From assembly GCF_030540765.1 (NCBI RefSeq), contig NZ_JAUOEL010000002.1, forward strand, positions 881,835-933,891: 52,057 nucleotides of DNA, written 5' to 3'. This document shows, piece by piece, positions 14,149 to 22,958 of this stretch (positions are counted from its first letter, which is position 1; each line of letters opens with the position of its first letter). Below the pieces are notes generated by a model. That model was not told the origin of the DNA, ran no database searches, and saw nothing but the letters and a program-made list of their open reading frames with translations. The translations under genes and the position numbers were made by a program. The stretch is from Flavivirga jejuensis. GTDB lineage: Bacteria; Bacteroidota; Bacteroidia; Flavobacteriales; Flavobacteriaceae.

Positions 14149-15570
14149 TTACTTTGACTTAATAATTTCTTCATGTACTACATTTCCATCAACATCATAA
14201 TGGCTAAAGTTAATAGTCGGAATATTATCTTTTCTAAATACCGATACATAAAGAAACCCACCTTTTACTCTTAAAAATTGGTGCTCTGGCCTATAATCAT
14301 TAGGATCCCAACCTTGTGCATGAACATCACTCGTTGGCCCTTGGCTAAACTCTAAAAGCCCTGTTACTAAATCTTTTGAAACGTATTGCCAATGCCTATC
14401 ACCATTAACAACAAACGTGTTTTCTTGAGACGCAAGTAATTCTCGAAGCCAATTGCCTTCTGTTTTGTATGATTTGTTAGAATGATTATCTATTTTCCCC
14501 TTAGCTCTATCTGGACCAACAACTGGTGTTGGAGACATTAAAATTTTAAAGGTCGCATTTGAAGATTCAATGGAAGCCTTTAACCACGCTTTTTGTTCTT
14601 TTCCAAAAATTGACTTTTCATCGCCATCTGCATCTTTATTATCACTTCTAAATTCGCGAGCTTCTACTAACCAGACTTCCAAATCTTTTCCCCATCTAAC
14701 GGTTCTAAAAGGTTTATCATTTAAAGGAACTTGCTCATGCCAAATTTGTAAAGCATCATCAAAAGTTAATTCTCCAAATGGTTCAGAATTTGGGGACGCA
14801 TCGTCTTTTAAAATGTCGTGGTCATCTTTTTGTAAATAAGACGGTACTTTTGAGTAAAAATCAACTAATGAAGGCCAAGCGTTTATAGCATGCCACTTAT
14901 GTCTTGCCAATGCTATGTTATATGACATTGGGCCTGGCTTATCATAATATACATAATCGCCTGTTTGGCAGTGAAAATCTGGATTCAATTCCTGCATACT
15001 ATCATAAGCTTTAAACCCTCTAATTGGATCGTCATAATCCCAAAAGTATTGACAGGTAGATGATGTAAAACCTACTGGCTCTATTGTTTCTGATGAAGGT
15101 GCCGTCTTGAATGCCCCTGATATGTCTGTAATAGGGCTATTTTTGTCTTTTCTACCTTGTAACAAAACATGATACTCCGTATTGGGATTTAAACCATGTA
15201 TTGCTTCCATAATGGTATAATCTTTATATGGTGATACATGTTTCCAGTCAATTGTAATAATGGTATCTTTGTTAAACACTTTTATTTTAACCTCCCCAAA
15301 TGTCCCTTCTACAGCACCATCCATTTTATTGACAGGCATATTATTATTAAAATCAAGAGGTGTTCTAAAGGGAGCTTCTTTTTGTTTATGGGAAATTGGA
15401 ACTGCGTTGGGGAACTTGCATAATCGCGTCCATATAATGGCACTTGTATTGGTTACTTCCTGAATTTTTAGTCCGTTTGTAAAATAAACTTCACCATCTT
15501 GTTTCAGAGCAAATGAGGTCATAAAAACAAAAAGAATGCCCCCTAATAACTTATACATTTGTTTATTCAT
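14149..15570 (-). CDS. PhoD-like metallophosphoesterase (alkaline phosphatase D family), secreted
   Basis: 473 residues from the chosen start. The first ATG of the frame (15606) would add 12 residues that overlap a remnant of another gene. The Met at 15570 instead gives a clean signal peptide (MNKQMYKLLGGILFVFMTSF). An N-terminal Fn3-like PhoD_N region (TNGLKIQEVTNTSAIIWTRL) precedes the metallophosphatase core with ligand motifs QTGDYVYYD, KDDHDI and NGDRHWQY. PhoD enzymes hydrolyse phosphodiesters and phosphomonoesters in the periplasm. In polysaccharide loci they are common but poorly explained; it could act on a non-sulfate ester of the glycan. It is the last minus-strand gene of the locus, separated from the beta-helix gene by about 140 bases with palindromes. 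Confidence 0.85.
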   Translation of the reverse strand: MNKQMYKLLGGILFVFMTSFALKQDGEVYFTNGLKIQEVTNTSAIIWTRLCKFPNAVPISHKQKEAPFRTPLDFNNNMPVNKMDGAVEGTFGEVKIKVFNKDTIITIDWKHVSPYKDYTIMEAIHGLNPNTEYHVLLQGRKDKNSPITDISGAFKTAPSSETIEPVGFTSSTCQYFWDYDDPIRGFKAYDSMQELNPDFHCQTGDYVYYDKPGPMSYNIALARHKWHAINAWPSLVDFYSKVPSYLQKDDHDILKDDASPNSEPFGELTFDDALQIWHEQVPLNDKPFRTVRWGKDLEVWLVEAREFRSDNKDADGDEKSIFGKEQKAWLKASIESSNATFKILMSPTPVVGPDRAKGKIDNHSNKSYKTEGNWLRELLASQENTFVVNGDRHWQYVSKDLVTGLLEFSQGPTSDVHAQGWDPNDYRPEHQFLRVKGGFLYVSVFRKDNIPTINFSHYDVDGNVVHEEIIKSK

Positions 15571-15583
15571 TATATATTGAAAT

Positions 15584-15640
15584 TTAATCATTATTTTCAA
15601 AAACACCTCTATTGGATCTACCTTATTGGGTTTCTATAAA
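15584..15640 (-). pseudogene. Remnant of the C-terminus of a third beta-helix protein
   Basis: In a minus-strand frame 15622-15584 reads GRSNRGVFENND and then stop. The neighbouring beta-helix protein (18924-20558) ends GKPDRGVFEKHNNN. Further upstream, in a shifted frame, NPIR corresponds to its NPIIG. The DNA over RGVFE (AGAGGTGTTTTTGAAAA) is identical in both. This points to a deleted paralogue of which only about the last 20 codons remain. Confidence 0.5.
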
Positions 15641-15648
15641 TAATCTAG

Positions 15649-15680
15649 TAACCTAGGTTAGTAATAAGGTATTAACCTTA
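15649..15680. promoter_or_regulatory. Two adjacent palindromes
   Basis: TAACCTAGGTTA (15649-15660) is a perfect 12-base palindrome. TAAGGT-ATTA-ACCTTA (15665-15680) is a 6-bp hairpin right next to it. They lie between the T9SS beta-helix gene and the PhoD gene and may be an operator or processing site. Confidence 0.4.
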
Positions 15681-15744
15681 GGGCAACCTCTGAACCTATT
15701 AAAACAGTATCACCCCAAGGAATTATTAATACTCCATTTTTATA

Positions 15745-18738
15745 TTATTCTTTCAATATTCTCTTTATAACAGTACCAAAATCACCATCTAATTTCACAA
15801 GATAAATACCCTTTTGAAGTCTTAAATCATCCAAAGAGATACTTGTTGATGGTTTATTAAAAACAGTTACTAATTGCCCTACAGTGTTATATATACTTAT
15901 TTTTTCTACTTCAACATCTGACAGCATATTTATTTTCATCTCATTAGAAACTGGGTTCGATAGTGACAAAAACTGGTTAACATCATTTTTCTCATTCAAT
16001 GCGAGATCAAAATCACTTTCAAAGGGTCCTATATCTAATGATACACCTTTATATAGTGACTGGTTTTGAAAATCAACCAAAGGTATTTCTGTAATAGTAT
16101 TGGTACTTCCTGCATCTATTGCTGGAGAAGATTCAGATAAACCAAACCCATTAAGAAAATCATAACTTACACTTCCTGTAGGCAATCCATCAGTATCTAA
16201 TAAAACATAGCCTCCAATATCTTGGACTGGTACTGTACCATTTTCAAATAATGGATCAGCAGTTACCAAGTTAGCGTCGTTTGGGTATTGGTAAGTCGCA
16301 TCTATACCATAATATAGATTATTACTGTATTTCACTTCTTCAAATCTAGTGTCGGTAGCTTCAACATCGGCTGTAAATGTACCGTTGTTATTCGTTGTAT
16401 AAAAAATGTTATTTGTAACTACAGAGTTAATGGGACCTTGAGGAGTTACATTACTCAAATGTGTAAATACCAAACTATTGTCTTTACTTGCATCATCATA
16501 GTAAACTAAATTATTATGTACATAAAGATTGGTATTTTGGTTACAAATTCGAATACTATTAATGCCATTATTAATTAAAACATTATAACGAATAATTGTA
16601 TTATCATTAAACGATCCGCCAAAGCTTCCACCTGTAGTAATAACACCTCCGTATTCATTATTATGACAGTAATTATATTCTATAAGCGTGTTTTTAGACC
16701 GAAGATCTGCGTCTATACCTGCTCCATCAGATTTTCCTTCGGTATATTCTGTAAAACAAGATTCATTGTACCTCCAAACAGCGCCTGTTGTTTTAGAATT
16801 AAAGCAAGCATTATCTGAACCTCTACCTATTGAACAGTAATAGAAAAGATTATACTCCATAATTGGATTTTCAGCCGTACGGATAATCATCCCCTGAGAA
16901 TTAATATTTTCAAACCGATTGCGTTTTATAACCACATTTTTACTAGGCACAAAATTATGAATGTAATGCTCGTCTAAAGTTCCTGGTACTGTATTGCTAC
17001 TAAAATCTGAATTCAATTCTAAATCGGACCAATGAGAGATATTAGCAAAACCTGTATTTGACACATCATAAAAATAGGTTTTATCCAGTAAGATATCGTC
17101 AAAATAGGTTTGAACATCGTCACCTCGTATTTCTAAAAGAATAGCTCCCGAACGTTTTTCGTCATCAGTATTAGCATAAACACCCGCATCAAGCCCATCG
17201 GTTCCATTTATATCGGTAAATTTAAGATTGGAAAAATGTAAATGATGAAGTACTCCAAAATTATCGGCAACCACATGAATACCTCTTCGTAACCCATCTT
17301 TTTCTAATCCTAAATTGGTTATATGGATGTTTGAAATTTCGATATATTCTTGATTAAACAATTTTATGAGTCCTGTTGATTGTCCTAACCCTTTTAATAA
17401 TGGTTTATCGCCAGTACTATAAGCATCAATAACGATAGGATTTCCATCTGTTCCAGAACCTTTAAACACTATCTCTTGTCTGCTCCAAACACTTCCTCGT
17501 TTTAAAAGTATTTGGCTTCCAGGAGCAAGCGTAACGCCTTCTAGTTTTGTTAAATTTTGCCATGCTGTAGCTTCTGATGTTCCATTGTTATTATCATCGC
17601 CATTTTCTGAATCAAAATAAAAAGTTCCAAACATCGTTGTAGGCGCAACATAACTGCCAGAATTAGAACTTACCATTAATTGAGGTCCATCACTGGTTGC
17701 TTCTTTTGAGTTAAATGAAATTTTTGCGCCTTCATTTTCTTTTACAATCAGTGTTAAATCATCCCAACCTGCCTCAATAGCTTTATTGACATAGTTAGTA
17801 ACATCTAACGTTACAAATCCTGTCGAGAAAATTGAATATATATCAATACGCTCGGTTGCCAATGGTTTACTAGCTCCTGTAATGGTTGTTTCACTCCAAG
17901 TAGCTTCTGTAGCGGTTCCATATACTGAAATTTCTGAAGCGCGTTCAACCTCAAAAGCATATAATTTTAAAAGTATTTTTTCTCTAGCTCCTGTAATACT
18001 GCTAATATCGAATTGAATATAGCTGTCTGTACAACTACTTACATTATCGTCATAACGAACAGATAAGTTGTCACTATCTCCATAATTTTTATCGTAAGAA
18101 GGTCTCCCCCAATAAAAAATTTCGGAATCTTGTGAGGCTGAAATAGCTGATAGATTAGGATCATCTATAGTAATTGCTATATGTGGTATATTAAGCCCTC
18201 CTTCTTTACTGTTAAAACCTATGGTGATTTTTGACTCATCAGGGTCGCCTAAAGCTATTGATACTATTTTATCTCCACTTAATTGAGTTTGTACATACGA
18301 TGTAATATCCCACTCATAATACATACCACTATCTCCCATTACTACAGAAGCAATCTGCCCTCCTATGGTTGGTACATTATCCCAAGTTACTGTAGATTCT
18401 AACCAAGCATCATCTAATTCATAAGCGTTAATAGTTGCTAGTTCGGAATCGTTAGCATGCAAACGTAATACCGCTTTAGCAGAGCCACTCAAGTTATAGG
18501 ATGTATCCGATAGGTCAAATTTAAGAATTGTTTTTCTATAATTGTTTTCATTGGATGGTGTTCCTTTTGCTAGCAGTTCTAGTTCACTACCATAATTCAA
18601 ATCACTATTTTCTCCGCCTCTTATATAAGTATCTTCGTCTACCTCGTGTATAAACGTACCATAAGTTTGAGCTTTTAAGCAAAAAGAAGTTGTCAAATAG
18701 ATTAAAGTAATAAAAATAATTTTGTTCAATTGTTTCAT
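15745..18738 (-). CDS. T9SS-secreted protein: two CBM96/DNRLRE modules plus right-handed beta-helix, candidate polysaccharide lyase or hydrolase
   Basis: 997 residues. After the signal peptide (about 1-23) come two DNRLRE/CBM96-like modules (about 28-190 and 195-365; cores DTYIRGGENSDLNYG and DSEIFYWGRPSYDKNYGDSD), which bind acidic polysaccharides in known cases. Residues about 372-900 form a right-handed parallel beta-helix (LLKRGSVWSRQEIVFKGSG, LFNQEYIEISNIHITNLG, then many short turns). The last about 75 residues are a T9SS type A sorting domain ending in KGIYLVKLDG and a basic tail. The helix is paralogous to the next gene. Both share an acidic/basic cluster, here GAGIDADLRSKNTLIEYNY followed by HNNEYGG. 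The family does not look like chondroitinase-B/PL6. Surface exposed, it is the best candidate for first attack on the polymer; lyase action would supply the GH88 enzyme. Confidence 0.82.
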   Translation of the reverse strand: MKQLNKIIFITLIYLTTSFCLKAQTYGTFIHEVDEDTYIRGGENSDLNYGSELELLAKGTPSNENNYRKTILKFDLSDTSYNLSGSAKAVLRLHANDSELATINAYELDDAWLESTVTWDNVPTIGGQIASVVMGDSGMYYEWDITSYVQTQLSGDKIVSIALGDPDESKITIGFNSKEGGLNIPHIAITIDDPNLSAISASQDSEIFYWGRPSYDKNYGDSDNLSVRYDDNVSSCTDSYIQFDISSITGAREKILLKLYAFEVERASEISVYGTATEATWSETTITGASKPLATERIDIYSIFSTGFVTLDVTNYVNKAIEAGWDDLTLIVKENEGAKISFNSKEATSDGPQLMVSSNSGSYVAPTTMFGTFYFDSENGDDNNNGTSEATAWQNLTKLEGVTLAPGSQILLKRGSVWSRQEIVFKGSGTDGNPIVIDAYSTGDKPLLKGLGQSTGLIKLFNQEYIEISNIHITNLGLEKDGLRRGIHVVADNFGVLHHLHFSNLKFTDINGTDGLDAGVYANTDDEKRSGAILLEIRGDDVQTYFDDILLDKTYFYDVSNTGFANISHWSDLELNSDFSSNTVPGTLDEHYIHNFVPSKNVVIKRNRFENINSQGMIIRTAENPIMEYNLFYYCSIGRGSDNACFNSKTTGAVWRYNESCFTEYTEGKSDGAGIDADLRSKNTLIEYNYCHNNEYGGVITTGGSFGGSFNDNTIIRYNVLINNGINSIRICNQNTNLYVHNNLVYYDDASKDNSLVFTHLSNVTPQGPINSVVTNNIFYTTNNNGTFTADVEATDTRFEEVKYSNNLYYGIDATYQYPNDANLVTADPLFENGTVPVQDIGGYVLLDTDGLPTGSVSYDFLNGFGLSESSPAIDAGSTNTITEIPLVDFQNQSLYKGVSLDIGPFESDFDLALNEKNDVNQFLSLSNPVSNEMKINMLSDVEVEKISIYNTVGQLVTVFNKPSTSISLDDLRLQKGIYLVKLDGDFGTVIKRILKE

Positions 18739-18923
18739 TGTTTTTAGTTTTTAGTAGAAGGGGTTTAAACTTTTTTAATGGGCTGCAAAATGCTCTTTCT
18801 TACTCAATTTTTGACTTTTTATTACGCCACAGCATTACTATGAATTGTAAAAAAATGCTTTAATTGATCATAAAAACAGTTACTTTTCATTTCAATCAAG
18901 AAGGTTTAGACCACTTCTTTAAT

Positions 18924-20558
18924 TTAGTTATTGTTATGTTTTTCAAAAACACCTCTATCAGGTTTCCCAATTATGGGATTTCCCAAAAAATCTTTCATTG
19001 GGTGTCCTGCTATATCGATTCCTGTATCAATTTCGGGGGATTTAATTTGCAGTATAAATCGCAAATAAGGTTTCCAATTAGTTTCAGAATCAATGGCTCT
19101 TATAAACAAGGGATTTTCTTTACTTTTAGCTTCATCTTCGGGCTCATTTTTTATGTTGCCATAAAAAGTATTCGCCTCAAACATATTGTTGGTACTTTTT
19201 CCTAAATCAAACTCATTTCCTTCTCCTAAAGCGTAAAAAATATTGTTTGTATAGGATGTCGTGTCTGGAAAGCCTCCCCAACTTTTATGATATAACAACT
19301 GTACAGCATCTTGTTCTTTTCCTGCAAAAAAAACATTGTTATAAATTTTTGTATTGGTAGTTGTCCCAGAATTTCTAACAATATGGTGGTTGTTACTTTC
19401 AAAAATATTATATCTAATTATGGTGCCGTCATTAAAACTGGTTTTACTAGTGCCATTACAACAAATAAGAATACCTCCATGACCATTATGGTGGCTATAA
19501 TTGTACTGAATGATTGTGTTCTTACAATTCCAATCACTATCAAAGCCTCCTGCATCTACATCTGGTTTATGATCCCAGCTTGTTGCTTCGGTATTATAAA
19601 ACGTATATGACGCTTCATTATATTGAAAAAGGGCATCATCACAATTAAATGGAAATGAGGCGTTACCACTACCTTTTAATCCATTATGTTTAAATGAACA
19701 ATACGTCACTACAGGTGATGAAGCTACCCGCACTATTAAAGCATTTGCACCAGCCCTTTCAAACTTATTGTTTCTATGTACAATCTGTTTACTTGGATAC
19801 CAATTATGAATGCTACCATTTGCCAAAGTATCTCCTCGTTTACTATATAGTGATCTACGGTTCCAAACGGATCTATTAGACCAACCAGTACGATCTACAT
19901 CATGAATGTAACAGCCTTCTGTATATAAGCCTTCAAAATTTGATTTTACGCGTTTGGTAACATCTTTGTTCCATGTAATTTCAGCGAAAACACCACCATT
20001 ATTTTTTGTACTCATATCGCCGTTAACATCACAAATTTCTAAATTGATTAAATGAATATTATGAAGTGTCCCACAGTCTTTAGCTTCAATATAGATACCA
20101 TTTTTGGGAGCGTTTACATAGGTGGTAGTGTGTTTTAAAACCAATTTTCGCGGTTCTTCAGAAGCTTTATAATTTCTAATTTTTAAATCTCTTATTTCTA
20201 TATAGTCTTGATTGAAAAGACGGATGGTATGCGACGCCTTTTCGTTAATAGCAACCATGCCTTTTGCATCTAAAACAGGTGCTTTACCGTAACCATAAGC
20301 ACCAATAACAATGGAGGCCTTTTTAGAACCACTTCCTCTGGGTATAAGGTTACCTATCCATTGTCCGCCTCTACGAAAAAGTACTGAATCTCCAGGTTTA
20401 AGATGTACCTTATTAATGATTTCCATACTTTTAAATGGCATTTTTTTAGATATGCCTTTATTAGTATCATCACCTATTAGATTATCTACAAAATAAGTTG
20501 TTTGTGTATGAGCAATTACACCCCAAAACAATAAACAACAGATGATTTCACTTTTCAT
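18924..20558 (-). CDS. Secreted right-handed beta-helix protein, paralogue of the T9SS beta-helix protein
   Basis: 544 residues: a signal peptide (MKSEIICCLLFWGVIAHT) and one beta-helix, without CBM or T9SS tail, so it is probably periplasmic. Segments LFRRGGQWIGNLIPRGSGS, LFNQDYIEIRDLKIRNY and GTLHNIHLINLEICDVNG align with those of the 15745-18738 protein, and DAGGFDSDWNCKNTIIQYNY with HHNGHGG forms the same conserved Asp cluster. A catalytic role on imported oligosaccharides is likely, either lyase or glycosidase; families such as GH120, GH141 or new PL families are alternatives I cannot decide between. Its ATG overlaps the stop of the esterase gene by one base (TAATG), so it is translationally coupled to it. 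Confidence 0.8.
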   Translation of the reverse strand: MKSEIICCLLFWGVIAHTQTTYFVDNLIGDDTNKGISKKMPFKSMEIINKVHLKPGDSVLFRRGGQWIGNLIPRGSGSKKASIVIGAYGYGKAPVLDAKGMVAINEKASHTIRLFNQDYIEIRDLKIRNYKASEEPRKLVLKHTTTYVNAPKNGIYIEAKDCGTLHNIHLINLEICDVNGDMSTKNNGGVFAEITWNKDVTKRVKSNFEGLYTEGCYIHDVDRTGWSNRSVWNRRSLYSKRGDTLANGSIHNWYPSKQIVHRNNKFERAGANALIVRVASSPVVTYCSFKHNGLKGSGNASFPFNCDDALFQYNEASYTFYNTEATSWDHKPDVDAGGFDSDWNCKNTIIQYNYSHHNGHGGILICCNGTSKTSFNDGTIIRYNIFESNNHHIVRNSGTTTNTKIYNNVFFAGKEQDAVQLLYHKSWGGFPDTTSYTNNIFYALGEGNEFDLGKSTNNMFEANTFYGNIKNEPEDEAKSKENPLFIRAIDSETNWKPYLRFILQIKSPEIDTGIDIAGHPMKDFLGNPIIGKPDRGVFEKHNNN

Positions 20559-21349
20559 TAGTATGGGGTAATTAGCTTTAACATGTTTTTTGCATACCTT
20601 TTCCCCAAAAGTCTTTGACTTGCGCTATCAAAATGTGTGCTATCAATAGTACTTAACTTTTCTGTTAGAACTACGCTCGCATTTTTTACATGATTGGGAA
20701 GTTCTAAAATCATTTTATTAAAATTATTCCGTTTCGGTTTATCTGATGAAAGTTGACCAACAACAAAAGGTAAATCTGGTAATTCTAAATCTTGACGTAA
20801 TGCCGTGATTAATTCAATAATCTTAGGCATATACTCATTATATTTTGATGCATTTGCTTCGCCTTGATGCCATAAAACACCTTTTAAAACACCATGTTTT
20901 AGTGCTTTTTTTGTTTGGCTTAGGGCTTCATTGTAAAGAACATCTCCAGGTTTCCATGCTTCAATAGAAGTGCCCCCCTTTGCATTTACTACCAATCCTA
21001 TTTTATTTCCTTCATTTGTCTTTGCCATTTCTTTTGCAAAACCATAACCAGGACCTAACTTCTGCATGGCTATTTTTTTACGAACAGTAGAATATTTATT
21101 TAAAGGATTTGCCGCTTTTTCCCAAGGTTTTTTTTCATTTCCTGTAAATAGAAATACATGGTTAATACTGTCTTGATCTTGAAGTTCTATAGCCGCTCGT
21201 CCAGCCATATTAGATTGACCAATCAACAAATAAATTTCCATAGGGTTGGATTGATTTTTAATCACTTCCTCCTCTCCTAAGTTTGTTGTTGTTTTACATT
21301 GATAAAAGAAAACAACTAACACGATTATAAGTATTCTATAATGCTTCAT
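20558..21349 (-). CDS. Carbohydrate acetylesterase of the SASA/CE6 type, lipoprotein
   Basis: 263 residues. The lipobox FFYQC places the lipidated Cys at 18. The SGNH-type nucleophile motif GQSNMAG puts the catalytic Ser at 46. GKIGLVVNAKGG, WHQGEANA and the C-terminal DSTH (catalytic Asp-x-x-His near 234-237) complete the family pattern of sialate O-acetylesterase-like and CE6 acetylxylan esterases. It should remove O-acetyl groups from oligosaccharides in the periplasm so that hydrolases and sulfatases can act. The gene starts 6 bases after the sulfatase stop and overlaps the beta-helix start, fitting a single transcript. CE6 versus other SASA esterases cannot be told from sequence alone. 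Confidence 0.85.
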   Translation of the reverse strand: MKHYRILIIVLVVFFYQCKTTTNLGEEEVIKNQSNPMEIYLLIGQSNMAGRAAIELQDQDSINHVFLFTGNEKKPWEKAANPLNKYSTVRKKIAMQKLGPGYGFAKEMAKTNEGNKIGLVVNAKGGTSIEAWKPGDVLYNEALSQTKKALKHGVLKGVLWHQGEANASKYNEYMPKIIELITALRQDLELPDLPFVVGQLSSDKPKRNNFNKMILELPNHVKNASVVLTEKLSTIDSTHFDSASQRLLGKRYAKNMLKLITPY

Positions 21350-21355
21350 TTTTAA

Positions 21356-22945
21356 TTATCTTAACCATAAAGGAATGGAGTCATTAGCAATCCAACCTTC
21401 AATTCTTCTATCTAAATTATCACCTTCCCATTTGGTTGAACCTGCTGGTAGTGCATCCTGTTTTGGCAACCATTTTTTATGTGCTTCAATAATCATAGCA
21501 TATTCAGGGTTACCAGCTAAATTTATATGCTCGCCAGGATCTGTTTTATGGTTATACAATTCTTCGCCACCATCGCGATAATGTATGTACCTCCAATCAT
21601 TACTTCTTACTGCATGGTTTTTATAGTACCAAGTAGTTAACACAGATCTATTTTGTATAGTTTCTGGCGCATTAATAAGCGGCACTAAACTTTCGCCTTC
21701 TACTTGTTCTACTTTTGGAAGGTTACATAATTCTGTAAGTGTTGGATAGATATCTAAAAGACTAACGACTTGACTGCTGCGTTGTCCATTTTTTTCATTA
21801 TTTGGAATTTTAAAAAATAGTGGCACTTTAGTCGCTTCTTCCCAAAGGGCTTGTTTTCTAAAATGTCTTTTTTCTCCTAAATGCTGCCCATGGTCGGACC
21901 ACAACACGATTATGGTATTTTTTGCATGCGGACTTTTCTCTAATGCTTCTACAACTTTGCCTATTTGATCGTCTACAAAAGACACACAAGCTAAATAGGA
22001 CTGTACCAATTCTGGAAGTATTTCCTTTTTTTCTGAAACATCTTGCCACCCTCCTTTTGGTGTATAACCATGTGCAATAGCCTTACCCATTATAGGAATG
22101 TCTTCAAATTCATTTTCTGGAACAACAGGCACTTGTATATTTTCTATGGGATATAAATCAAAATACTTTTTAGGAGCTGTGTAAGGTACATGGGGTCTTA
22201 TAAAACCTACTGCTAAGAAAAAGGGATCTTTATGTGGTTCGTTAATTTTGTTAATAGCCCAGTCTCTAATTTGTTCATCGTACATCCCTTTTTCTGGAAT
22301 ATCTTCTGCTTCTAAAGGGCCTCCACACAACGAATAAAATCTTTTTCGCGTTTTATAATAATTATTAATGGTATCTTTTCCATATAACTCTACTAACTGC
22401 CCACCATTTTTAGGAAACGGATAAAACATGGTACCTCTGTAACCGTATCCATTTTCTTTTATATGTGTTTCCATATTTTTCCAAAAATGGGGTGAAAATT
22501 CGGTCCAGTAATCTGTTTTTTTATCTGAGTAATCAGATTCCCCACTATGAAAAACTTTCCCAGTAGCGTAGGTATTATAGCCATTCGCTTTGAAATATTC
22601 TGGAAGCATCATATGATTTGCCATAACGGTATCATAATTCTTCTTCATGTTCTTAGTTGCACTATACCAACCAGATGACGTAGGGTGCACCCCACTTATT
22701 ATAGAGTTTCTTGATGCGGTACATACAGGTTGCGAACAATGGGCATTTGTAAACAAAATACCTTCAGAAAAAAGCTTATCCATATTAGGTGTTTTAGCTT
22801 GTGGGTGCCCCAATAAGGCACCTTCCCAATCGTTTAAATCATCTACCGAAATAAAAAGGACATTCGGTTTTGTGTTTTCTTTAGCTTTATTACTATTACA
22901 ATTCGTTAGTAATAAAAGCCCCAATACTAATATGATGAATTTCAT
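21356..22945 (-). CDS. Type I sulfatase, iduronate-2-sulfatase-like, lipoprotein
   Basis: 529 residues from the ATG at 22945. The longer frame start at 22975 would overlap the preceding gene and spoil the lipoprotein signal MKFIILVLGLLLLTNC. Metal site VDDLNDWEG is near 34-42. The maturation motif is Cys75-Thr-Ala-Ser-Arg79 (CTASR) followed by GVHPT; Cys is converted to formylglycine. Ala in place of the usual Pro occurs in some S1 subfamilies. LWSDHGQHLGEKRHF supplies the second metal Asp and conserved His. It removes sulfate esters from the glycan in the periplasm. Sequence style (SVDDLNDW, GKVFHSG) matches iduronate-2-sulfatase/choline-sulfatase-like S1 groups; the exact position attacked is unknown. 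Confidence 0.92.
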   Translation of the reverse strand: MKFIILVLGLLLLTNCNSNKAKENTKPNVLFISVDDLNDWEGALLGHPQAKTPNMDKLFSEGILFTNAHCSQPVCTASRNSIISGVHPTSSGWYSATKNMKKNYDTVMANHMMLPEYFKANGYNTYATGKVFHSGESDYSDKKTDYWTEFSPHFWKNMETHIKENGYGYRGTMFYPFPKNGGQLVELYGKDTINNYYKTRKRFYSLCGGPLEAEDIPEKGMYDEQIRDWAINKINEPHKDPFFLAVGFIRPHVPYTAPKKYFDLYPIENIQVPVVPENEFEDIPIMGKAIAHGYTPKGGWQDVSEKKEILPELVQSYLACVSFVDDQIGKVVEALEKSPHAKNTIIVLWSDHGQHLGEKRHFRKQALWEEATKVPLFFKIPNNEKNGQRSSQVVSLLDIYPTLTELCNLPKVEQVEGESLVPLINAPETIQNRSVLTTWYYKNHAVRSNDWRYIHYRDGGEELYNHKTDPGEHINLAGNPEYAMIIEAHKKWLPKQDALPAGSTKWEGDNLDRRIEGWIANDSIPLWLR

Positions 22946-22958
22946 AAAAAAATTATAT

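Noticed and set aside
15745-20558. PL6 / chondroitinase-B assignment of the beta-helix proteins
   Set aside because: The Lys-Arg catalytic signature of PL6 is not seen; only the fold type is similar.
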